From assembly GCA_903910385.1 (NCBI GenBank), contig CAIVZM010000051.1, forward strand, positions 1 through 64,000: DNA of 64,000 nucleotides. The letters are read 5' to 3'. Shown in pieces: positions 17,409 to 24,806 of the stretch. Every line of letters begins with the position of its first letter. The stretch's first letter is position 1. Under the pieces are notes generated by a model. It worked only from the letters and a program-made list of their open reading frames with translations, was not told the DNA's origin and ran no database searches. The translations under genes were made by a program, and so were the position numbers. The stretch comes from an uncultured Armatimonadota bacterium (GTDB lineage: Bacteria; Armatimonadota; Armatimonadia; Armatimonadales; Armatimonadaceae).

Positions 17409-18920
17409 ATGAGACATGGAACGTTGTATCGCCTTTCCGTCCTTTTGCTCCTGACCACTTTTACTTGCCTGCGGAATGCTCAGGCGCAATCTTCCCTGTT
17501 TGTTGACCCGGCGCCTCCGAAAGTCCAGACGGTTTCTCCAATTCCTGCGCTCAAACCGCAGAAGCAGGCGGAATTAACCTTTCATACCGCTCCGAAGCCG
17601 TTGGCGGCGGGAGCCGTGACCAACGAATGGCGCACCTTCTTGGGACCGACATACAACGGCGTTTCTACTGAAACGCCCCTGTTGAAATCGTTCGATAAGA
17701 AAACCCCAACGATCCTCTGGGAAGTCAAAAAAGGCGAAGGGTACGCTTCTCCTGCGGTTGTCGGCGATTCCGTTATCCTCTTTCATCGTCTGGGCAATGA
17801 GGAAATTATCGAGCGGCTGAACGCCGAGAACGGTCAGCGTTTCTGGAAGTTCGCATACCTGACGAGTTATTCAGACCGTTATGGTTTCGATGGCGGTCCC
17901 CGCTGTCAACCGGTCAGCGATGGAGTCCGGGTATACGCCTACGGAGCGGGAGGCGCATTGCACTGCCTGGATTTCGCAACTGGACAGGTTTTGTGGAGCC
18001 GCGATATCGCCAGAGAATTCAAAACGCCGCAGGATTTTTTCGGCGTCGGCGCGACTCCGCTGATAGAAGACGACAAACTGATCATCAACGTCGGCGCTCC
18101 GGGCGGTCCTTGTGTCGCTGGTTTTGATGTGAAAACCGGACGCCTGCTGTGGGGAGCTGGAAAGGAATGGGGACCGAGTTATGCCGCCCCTGTCCCGGCG
18201 ACCATCCATGGCAAACGGCGCGTCTTCGTTTTCGCCGGAGGGGAAAGCCGTCCCTCGACCGGCGGGCTGCTCTGTATCGATCCGGCAAACGGCAAAATAG
18301 ACTTCGCTTTTCCCCACCGGGCACGGCGGTACGAATCGGTCAATGCTTCCGCGCCGCTGATTATCGGAAATCAGGTATTCATCTCAGAGTGTTACGGCCC
18401 CGGAGGCGCGTTACTGGAAATCGCGCCGGATTTTACCGTCCGTAAGGTATGGAGTAGCGAGGCTCTGCAAACACACTTCATGACAGCAGTCCATAAGGAT
18501 GGCTACCTCTATGGGGTTGATGGTCACGGCCCGAGTAATGCGCCGCTGGTGTGTATCGATCTCAAGACGGGCAAGGAAATGTGGCGCACGGAACCCGACT
18601 GGCAGGAAACGCTGACCACAACGGACGGCGAGCGCACAGCAAGCCTCTCCTCCGCGTTGGCGTCGATGACTCTGGTGGACGGGCGTTGCCTTCTACTCGG
18701 GTACTACGGGCATCTTGCCTGGCTTGACCTGAACCCCCGAAGTTACAAAGAACTGAGCAGGACGCTTCTCTTTTTTGCGCCACAAACCTGGAGTCATCCT
18801 GCATTGAGTCGTGGTCTGCTTTATGTCTGCCAGAATGAGCGGGGTCTGGATAATTCTCGTCCGCGCCTGATCTGTTATGATTTGCGAGGCGGCGCCGCTA
18901 ATCCGGACAAACCAAAGTGA
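17409..18920 (+). CDS. Exported PQQ-type beta-propeller repeat protein
   Basis: 503 residues. The signal peptide is residues 1-26 (YRLSVLLLLTTFTC then AQAQ). The rest is a PQQ-like eight-bladed propeller with repeated tryptophan-docking motifs such as LNAENGQRFWKF, LDFATGQVLWSR, DVKTGRLLWGA and DLKTGKEMWRT. Residues typical of calcium/PQQ-binding dehydrogenase active sites are not evident, so it is more likely a binding or scaffold propeller than an alcohol dehydrogenase. Start ATG 17409 is preceded by GGAAGAAAG at about 10 nt; an in-frame ATG at 17376 lies inside the tandem repeat and would hide the signal peptide. It follows the hydroxyproline genes by 86 bp and may or may not belong to that operon. 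Confidence 0.82.
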   Translation: MRHGTLYRLSVLLLLTTFTCLRNAQAQSSLFVDPAPPKVQTVSPIPALKPQKQAELTFHTAPKPLAAGAVTNEWRTFLGPTYNGVSTETPLLKSFDKKTPTILWEVKKGEGYASPAVVGDSVILFHRLGNEEIIERLNAENGQRFWKFAYLTSYSDRYGFDGGPRCQPVSDGVRVYAYGAGGALHCLDFATGQVLWSRDIAREFKTPQDFFGVGATPLIEDDKLIINVGAPGGPCVAGFDVKTGRLLWGAGKEWGPSYAAPVPATIHGKRRVFVFAGGESRPSTGGLLCIDPANGKIDFAFPHRARRYESVNASAPLIIGNQVFISECYGPGGALLEIAPDFTVRKVWSSEALQTHFMTAVHKDGYLYGVDGHGPSNAPLVCIDLKTGKEMWRTEPDWQETLTTTDGERTASLSSALASMTLVDGRCLLLGYYGHLAWLDLNPRSYKELSRTLLFFAPQTWSHPALSRGLLYVCQNERGLDNSRPRLICYDLRGGAANPDKPK

Positions 18921-18924
18921 TCAT

Positions 18925-18956
18925 ACCGCGCTCTCGAAGAACGCATTGGGCGCGGT
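18925..18956. terminator. Possible bidirectional hairpin between convergent genes
   Basis: ACCGCGC and GCGCGGT are perfect inverted repeats with an 18-nt loop in the 45-bp gap between the convergent propeller and redoxin genes. There is no T-run, so its strength as a terminator is unclear. Confidence 0.45.
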
Positions 18957-18965
18957 GTACGACCG

Positions 18966-19571
18966 TTACGGCGATACCGCGCGTAACTCGGAAACCGTTT
19001 TAGCGACCAGAAGAGAGGCGGAAGCCACTCGTGGAGCGTCCTCTTCATGCTCGTTCGTGTAGCGAAGAACGCCCCGGGCATCCAGCACGAAGACGCGGGG
19101 GCAAGGCTCGGCGTGGTAGCGGTCACGGGCAATCTTCGCGTCAGAATCCAGAAGAAACACCGCGTCTTTATCGGAAAGAGATGCGCTTCGGGCAAGGCTT
19201 CGGGCGGACTTTGCCGACATTTCCGTGTAGGTTATGATGGTCTGCGGACGCGGATTCCCCTTTTTGACGGTGTTGACGGAAGGTAAAGCGGTAGCCCACT
19301 CACGCGCCGTCGCGTAGCACGACTCGCACCCGCAGAAGAAAAATAACGCGACCGGACGCCCCCGAAAGGCGAAAAGCGTCTGACGTTTTCCATTCCAGTC
19401 GTTCAGGGCGAAATCCGGCGCCGCCTTACCGGATTGAGGCGGCGCCGAACGCTCAACGGGCGCTTCCTGTGGAAAAGCATTCGTCGGTGACAACGCCAGA
19501 ACGAACGCTCCCGCCGCCACAAATACGCGGGGGAGAGAAGTCATTCCCTGCGTGATTCGGCTGCCCTTCAT
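18966..19571 (-). CDS. Exported thioredoxin-fold (AhpC/TlpA-like) redoxin
   Basis: 201 residues with a signal peptide (VFVAAGAFVLALSPTNAFPQ). The thioredoxin-like fold is marked by APDFALNDWNGKRQTLFAF and ALFFFCGCESCYATA. The active site has three closely spaced cysteines (CGCESC), so a CxxC pair is available. VFVLDARGVLRYTNEHEED is the usual TlpA/AhpC strand-turn. It probably acts in the periplasm in thiol redox or peroxide chemistry. Its ATG overlaps the TGA of the LolA/DUF1573 gene (ATGA), so the two are translationally coupled and may share a substrate. Confidence 0.82.
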   Translation of the reverse strand: MKGSRITQGMTSLPRVFVAAGAFVLALSPTNAFPQEAPVERSAPPQSGKAAPDFALNDWNGKRQTLFAFRGRPVALFFFCGCESCYATAREWATALPSVNTVKKGNPRPQTIITYTEMSAKSARSLARSASLSDKDAVFLLDSDAKIARDRYHAEPCPRVFVLDARGVLRYTNEHEEDAPRVASASLLVAKTVSELRAVSP

Positions 19572-21379
19572 TTTTCGCTGCCCTTCGCCTTCGGCGGGGC
19601 AAGGTCATCAAAGGGAGTAGGCGGTCGATTGGTAATCGCCTGCACATATGCCGCCACCGGAATCGCCAGAACCTGACCATTTGCCAGCGTTACCCGAATG
19701 GTCGAGTGGAAGTCCCCCGCTGGCGGTTTTTTCCCGATTGTAATAGTAAACGCTTCCGAATTGCCCGACGCTTTCAGCGGAGTGATGCGAAGATGGGGAC
19801 TATCTGCAACAATTTTCCGTTTAGGGTCCGGCTTACCGCTTTTGTAAACGACAACAAGGGGTAGCGCGGACTCCTGCCCCCAAGTGACGACGCCGAAACT
19901 CAGGCTCAGCGGCGTTGACGATACATCGCCGGTCACTAAAGCGTTCGCGGTAGTGGTAGCCACACCCCAGATTGCCGTGTTATTCTCGCTTTTCGGGGCG
20001 TCCGTAGCGGGAATCAATGTCAGCGTTTCCCGGCGCTGACCCAGCGGCGCGGAAGGAGCCAGTGAAACCCGGTAACGATACGCCACTCTGGAGGAATCGC
20101 CCTTTACGGCTTCCTTACCCAGCAGTTCGGCGGAAACGTTCGTACCGTCGGATTTCAGACGGGGCGCCGTCGCCCCCAGCAAACGACGGTCTATCGGGAT
20201 ACGAATCTCGCGACTCGCCCCGATCCCGGGAGCAGGTTTGCCAAAATCGACCGCCGGGGGTATACCTATCGCCGGAAGGATTTCCCCGCTGAGGATAAAT
20301 TGCGCGATGGGTTGCGCTGCGCCGTCCGCGTAGATGGTCACAGACTTACCAAAGTCACCGGGACGCACTCCCCCCGGATGGAGCGTCACACGCACGGTCG
20401 TCTCCGCTCCCGGCGGTAACTGGGCGGCGGCCCCGGCCGGAACGAGCAGCGATTCGCCCCCACCCGGATTCGCCGGAATGACCGGCCCTATAAGGGCGGT
20501 CGTGCATCCGCAGGCGGGAATGATCTCACGGATAGTCAACGGACGATCCAGAACATTCTTTAAGCGAAAGTCATGGACGATCTCCGGGCGATCCAGCGGG
20601 TTTAACGCCCCCACATCGAAGATTTGCCGGCGTTGTTCCAGCGGTATCGCTTCCTTGACAGGTTTGGTAAACGCCGTCTTCGCTGGTTTCGTCCGATCCA
20701 GTTCAGCATCCGGAATAATCGCAAACAGGGAGTCGGGCAGATTCACATCCGCTTTTACATCGGCATAAATTTCCGTGCGGCGGTATGCCGTCGCTCCTGA
20801 GCCCATCTCCACAATAGCACGGCGGATCAGCGAATCTTTCTCCCTGATTTCCAGCGTTATCGATTCCAGACCGCCTGCCGCTGTCTGGCGTTTCCAGAGT
20901 AGCCGTCGGATGACGCCGCCTTCGCTCGTCGCGGTTCCCGTATCGGTAATCACATCCTTCGGGTCCAGAAGCGGATTTAACAGAAGGATGCGTCCCAGAA
21001 TGGTGGACTCCAGACGCGCATCGCGCAAAACGGTAGCGATTGTGGCGGGTTTACTATCGGTTTCGGCGGTCACGGCGCCCGCCATGGGACGGATCTGCCT
21101 ACCGTTAGGCCCGCCGACCACGCGATACGTCCCTCCTTCGTCCGAACATGCCGCCGCCGCCCGGTCAGGAAACCGAATAGCGAGGTCCGCTTTGAAAGGA
21201 GTAGCGTTCGTGGCATCCGTTGAGGTCGTCACTGTCACCAGACAGGTCAGCGCTTTGAGTCCCTGATATGCCGCCTGAACGCTTTGAAGTCGTTCGCGCC
21301 CCTCATCCGCTTTTGCCGTTCCCGTCCACATCAGGATAGCGACCGCCGTCCAACCTATCGCCCATCGATACCGCAGCAT
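19568..21379 (-). CDS. Exported LolA-like/DUF1573 fusion protein
   Basis: 603 residues with a signal peptide (AIGWTAVAILMWTGTAKA). Residues from about 25 to 220 look like the LolA/LppX half-barrel (RLQSVQAAYQGLKALTCLV, DLAIRFPDRAA, PDSLFAIIPDAEL). From about 245 comes an Ig-like DUF1573 domain with its hallmark IREIIPACGCTTA, followed by a further Ig-like region (residues 370-590). DUF1573 proteins are periplasmic and of unsettled function; the invariant CGC could take part in thiol chemistry, which fits the overlapping redoxin gene. The fusion of a LolA-like module to DUF1573 is unusual as far as I know. Confidence 0.78.
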   Translation of the reverse strand: MLRYRWAIGWTAVAILMWTGTAKADEGRERLQSVQAAYQGLKALTCLVTVTTSTDATNATPFKADLAIRFPDRAAAACSDEGGTYRVVGGPNGRQIRPMAGAVTAETDSKPATIATVLRDARLESTILGRILLLNPLLDPKDVITDTGTATSEGGVIRRLLWKRQTAAGGLESITLEIREKDSLIRRAIVEMGSGATAYRRTEIYADVKADVNLPDSLFAIIPDAELDRTKPAKTAFTKPVKEAIPLEQRRQIFDVGALNPLDRPEIVHDFRLKNVLDRPLTIREIIPACGCTTALIGPVIPANPGGGESLLVPAGAAAQLPPGAETTVRVTLHPGGVRPGDFGKSVTIYADGAAQPIAQFILSGEILPAIGIPPAVDFGKPAPGIGASREIRIPIDRRLLGATAPRLKSDGTNVSAELLGKEAVKGDSSRVAYRYRVSLAPSAPLGQRRETLTLIPATDAPKSENNTAIWGVATTTANALVTGDVSSTPLSLSFGVVTWGQESALPLVVVYKSGKPDPKRKIVADSPHLRITPLKASGNSEAFTITIGKKPPAGDFHSTIRVTLANGQVLAIPVAAYVQAITNRPPTPFDDLAPPKAKGSEK

Positions 21380-21469
21380 CCGTTACTCTCTCTTTCACGA
21401 CTATGTTACGCGGGAGACAAACCCGATGCAAGGAATCGAGCCAGACCTCCGCTCAAGATCGTGTCACGA

Positions 21470-22048
21470 TTACCCGTTAAAGCGGTTCATCGCGGTTTCT
21501 ATACCTTCCGTCAACCAGATTTCGGCGGTTCCCATGCAGGTAATGAGCGTTTCGTCGATCAGGGTACGGTCACTCTTGTTGAACTTGCCCAGCACCCAAT
21601 CCACCTGTAAGCCAGGAGGCGGTTCTCCCACCCCGATACGTAAACGCGCCCATTCCTGAGTGGTGAGGTGGTTGGCTATGGATTTCAGACCGTTCTGCCC
21701 GCCGGAGGAGCCTTTACTGCGCAATCGGATCTTCCCGACCGGCAGGTGGATATCGTCGCAAACTATCAGGATATTTTCCAGCGCGATCTCTTCCTTGAGG
21801 AGCATTTGCTTCACCGAGACGCCAGATTCATTCATATAGGTGATCGGCTTCGCCAGAATCACCCGTTGATTGGCGATGACGCCTTTGCCAAAACGCGCCC
21901 GGTACAGGGACTTATCCAGTTTGATCCCATGCGCCGCCGCCAGTGTATCTATCAGATCAAATCCGACATTGTGTCGCGTCCCGGCATATTCCGTCCCCGG
22001 ATTCCCCAGCCCGACAATAGCTTTTATTTTTGGCGCGTCTGTTTCCAT
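21470..22048 (-). CDS. pth: Peptidyl-tRNA hydrolase
   Basis: 192 residues, normal length. AIVGLGNPGTEYAGTRHNVGF holds the catalytic His (H26) and the conserved Asn; KPITYMNESGVSV and LIVCDDIHLPVGKIRLR with SSGGQNGLKSI are further Pth signatures. It releases tRNA from prematurely dropped peptidyl-tRNA in the cytosol. Start ATG 22048 gives the family-typical N-terminus; an in-frame ATG at 22096 adds an unrelated tail. The order glmU-prs-pth is a common bacterial arrangement, here with a gap of 167 bp before pth. Confidence 0.95.
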   Translation of the reverse strand: METDAPKIKAIVGLGNPGTEYAGTRHNVGFDLIDTLAAAHGIKLDKSLYRARFGKGVIANQRVILAKPITYMNESGVSVKQMLLKEEIALENILIVCDDIHLPVGKIRLRSKGSSGGQNGLKSIANHLTTQEWARLRIGVGEPPPGLQVDWVLGKFNKSDRTLIDETLITCMGTAEIWLTEGIETAMNRFNG

Positions 22049-22215
22049 AATTCCAACGGCTTTATCGCGCCCATCACAGGCAGCGGTAAGGCGCAACGCA
22101 AAATTCCGTGCGTATTTTACCTGACCTCTTGCTTCTCACCGGATGGCAATGGAGACCGATGACCGGAGAACCGCCGAAACGGAGTAAAATCGCTACAAAA
22201 TTCGCCAGAACAGAA

Positions 22216-23211
22216 TTACCATGTCCGGTCGAACAATTCGGAGACGGAATCTTCTTCGTGGATACGTCGGATGGCGTCGGCAAGGAGGGGAGCTACAGAC
22301 AGAACCTTCAGGCGACCGCTATCCATGTACTCGGAGCGCTTGAGCGGAATGGTGTCCGTGCAGAGAATCTGCTTGACTGGCGATGCCATCAGACGCCCCA
22401 GAGCGCCCTGTGAGAAAATGGGGTGAGTACAACAAACGGTGACACTTTCCGCGCCGCGTTCCAGCAATGCTTCGATACCATGAACGATGGTTCCGCCGGT
22501 ATCGATCATGTCGTCGATCATGACGCATTCACGTCCCCGAATGTCGCCGATGATTTCCAGAATTTCCACCTTGCCGGGTTCCGGGCGACGCTTGGCGATA
22601 ATCGCGATACTGGTCTTGAGCGATTCGGCGAGGGCGCGGGCGCGGGTAACCCCGCCAACATCCGGAGATACCACACAGATATTCCCGTTGGAAAGCCCCA
22701 TCTCAGTCAAAGAGTCCGCAATCAGTGGCCCGGCGTAAAGGTGATCCATCGGAATTCGGAAGAATCCCTGAATCTGTCCGGCATGCAAATCGACGCAGAC
22801 TGCACGAGTCGCACCCGCCTCGGTAATCAAATCCGCCACGAGTCGGGCGGTGACCGGTTCGCGGGGCTTGATCTTTTTATCCTGACGGGCGTACCCGTAG
22901 TACGGCAGAACAACAGTGATACGGTCGGCGCTGGCGCGGCGGAAAGCGTCAATCATGATGAGCAGTTCCATCAGATTGTCATTGACCGGCGAGCAGGTCG
23001 GTTGGATGATAAAGACATCGTTGCCGCGAGCGGACTCATCTATCTGGACTCGTATTTCGCCGTCGTTGAACCGCGAACAGGTGATGCCGCCTAACGGGAC
23101 GCCCAGATGCTCGGCGATACTCTGGGCAAGCGCAGGGTGAGCGTTCCCGGAGAACAGCCGCAAACGGCCTGTATATTCCTCGAACGGCTTGGATGGTAGA
23201 TGATGGCTCAT
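22216..23211 (-). CDS. prs: Ribose-phosphate pyrophosphokinase
   Basis: 331 residues, slightly longer than the usual 310-320 at both ends. The family is clear from LRLFSGNAHPALAQSIA, SRFNDGEIRVQI, PYYGYARQDKK, the PRPP signature CVDLHAGQIQGFF, and the ribose-5-phosphate loop MIDDMIDTGGTIV. It makes PRPP from ribose 5-phosphate and ATP, feeding purines, pyrimidines, histidine and tryptophan. Its ATG overlaps the glmU stop codon (ATGA), so the two are coupled. purF, a PRPP user, lies 12 kb away. Confidence 0.96.
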   Translation of the reverse strand: MSHHLPSKPFEEYTGRLRLFSGNAHPALAQSIAEHLGVPLGGITCSRFNDGEIRVQIDESARGNDVFIIQPTCSPVNDNLMELLIMIDAFRRASADRITVVLPYYGYARQDKKIKPREPVTARLVADLITEAGATRAVCVDLHAGQIQGFFRIPMDHLYAGPLIADSLTEMGLSNGNICVVSPDVGGVTRARALAESLKTSIAIIAKRRPEPGKVEILEIIGDIRGRECVMIDDMIDTGGTIVHGIEALLERGAESVTVCCTHPIFSQGALGRLMASPVKQILCTDTIPLKRSEYMDSGRLKVLSVAPLLADAIRRIHEEDSVSELFDRTW

Positions 23212-24647
23212 GAGGTCTGCGCTTCTTTCTCCCGCTTACGGCGGATCCACCAGCCTTCACGGACGACCTGACGCTCTCGGGCGACCGCCAGAGCTCCGTC
23301 CGGAACTTCCTTTGTGATTACCGATCCTGCCGCCGTAAAGGACTCATTACCAATGACCACCGGCGCGACCAGCGTCGAGTGCGTCCCTATAAACGAATTC
23401 GCCCCGATTACGGTGCGATGCTTTTTGAAACCATCGTAATTGCAGGTAATCGTTCCTGCGCCGATATTGGTGCGCTCCCCGATTTCGGCGTCGCCCAGAT
23501 AAGACAGATGTCCCGCCGCCACTCCCTCATGGAGAATGGCCGCCTTGATTTCGACGAAGTTCCCGATTCGCACCCCCGCTTTCAGGATAGCGCCCGGTCG
23601 CAGATGCGCGTAAGGCCCGATCTTACATCGGTCGCCGACTTCCGCCAGTTCCATGACACAATGACGGGCGCGAACGTTATTTCCGATCAATGTGTCCGTA
23701 ATATCGGCATTGGGTCCAATTTCACAGTCTTCGCCGATGGTCGTTGCGCCCCGCAGATGGGTTCCGGGATAAAGGATAGTATCCGATCCTACCAATACTT
23801 CGGCGTCGACATATGTCGTCGCTGGGTCGGGGATAGTGACACCAGAAAGCATCAATTTCCGCAGGATGTTCCGCCGCATTTTCTCGCCGACTTCGGCAAG
23901 TTCGACTTTGGTGTTGATTCCGAGAGCCACTTCTTCATCGTCAGCGACCACTGCCCCTACCGTCTCACCGGCGTCCCGCAACAAACGAATCACATCGGTG
24001 AGGTACAGTTCGCCCTGTGCATTATCCGGGCGCAAATCCTGAAGCGCAGCGAACAAGCGGGGAGCGGAGAAAGCGTAAACGGACGTATTGATTTCGCGGA
24101 TGAGTTTCTGATCCGGCGAAGCGTCCCTCGCCTCGACAATAGCTACCACATCGCCATGGGAATCCCGCACAACGCGCCCGTAAGAGCCCGCATCTTCCTT
24201 GAGGACTGCCGTCAGAAGGGTGGCCGCCGCATTGCGTTCCCGGTGCGCGGCAATCAGGGAAGCAAGGACTTCGCCGGACAGTAACGGGGCGTCACCCGGA
24301 ACGATCAGGACATCGCCGGAATAATCCGCCAGAAGGGAAGCGGTCATTTGCGCGGCGTGACCGGTGCCTTTTTGCTCTAACTGCTCGGCGTATTCCAAAA
24401 CGCCGTTTCCATACCGGGCGTCCAGCGTAGCGCGTACGGCATCCGCCTGATGCCCGACAACGACGATGCGCCGGGTCACATCCGCCTGTGCGAGAGCCTC
24501 TAAAATATGTGCGAGGAGAGGACGTCCCCAGAGAAGATGGAGACCTTTCGGGAGTTTGGAGCGCATACGGGTGGATTTCCCCGCCGCCAGCACAATCGCC
24601 GCCACGCCCGAATTCTTACCCGGTTGCGGGCCTTCCTGCTCCACCAT
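23208..24647 (-). CDS. glmU: Bifunctional GlcNAc-1-P uridylyltransferase / GlcN-1-P acetyltransferase
   Basis: 479 residues. The N-terminal uridylyltransferase has VLAAGKSTRMRSKLPK and VPGDAPLL; the C-terminal left-handed beta-helix acetyltransferase has IGPYAHLRPGAIL, the GNFVEIK segment, HLSYLGDAEIG and NIGAGTITCNYDG. It provides UDP-GlcNAc for peptidoglycan and surface glycans. Start ATG 24647 has GAGGG upstream. A promoter with TTGACT and TATAAT at 17-bp spacing lies about 57-85 nt upstream, divergent from leuS. It is the first gene of a glmU-prs-pth group. Confidence 0.96.
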   Translation of the reverse strand: MVEQEGPQPGKNSGVAAIVLAAGKSTRMRSKLPKGLHLLWGRPLLAHILEALAQADVTRRIVVVGHQADAVRATLDARYGNGVLEYAEQLEQKGTGHAAQMTASLLADYSGDVLIVPGDAPLLSGEVLASLIAAHRERNAAATLLTAVLKEDAGSYGRVVRDSHGDVVAIVEARDASPDQKLIREINTSVYAFSAPRLFAALQDLRPDNAQGELYLTDVIRLLRDAGETVGAVVADDEEVALGINTKVELAEVGEKMRRNILRKLMLSGVTIPDPATTYVDAEVLVGSDTILYPGTHLRGATTIGEDCEIGPNADITDTLIGNNVRARHCVMELAEVGDRCKIGPYAHLRPGAILKAGVRIGNFVEIKAAILHEGVAAGHLSYLGDAEIGERTNIGAGTITCNYDGFKKHRTVIGANSFIGTHSTLVAPVVIGNESFTAAGSVITKEVPDGALAVARERQVVREGWWIRRKREKEAQTS

Positions 24648-24703
24648 GAACCCTCACAGACCCTGTCCGAAAATTTCAACCCGTCACTGCCAGCGAACGC
24701 GAA

Positions 24704-24732
24704 ATTATAGCACGCTATCCCTGCGTAGTCAA
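24704..24732 (-). promoter_or_regulatory. glmU-prs promoter
   Basis: Minus-strand TTGACT (24732-24727) and TATAAT (24709-24704) are 17 bp apart, about 57 nt before the glmU ATG. This is a conventional leadered sigma70-type promoter. Confidence 0.75.
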
Positions 24733-24771
24733 TCAAAGATTACCGATAAAGGAAGATCAAGCGTAGTGCGA

Positions 24772-24777
24772 TACAAT
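24772..24777 (+). promoter_or_regulatory. Candidate -10 box of leuS
   Basis: TACAAT lies 29 nt before the leuS ATG and diverges from the glmU promoter. The leader would be about 22 nt, which leaves no room for a T-box element. The -35 is not obvious. Confidence 0.4.
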
Positions 24778-24806
24778 GACGCTACCAATTTTCCAGGCCC
24801 TAATTT

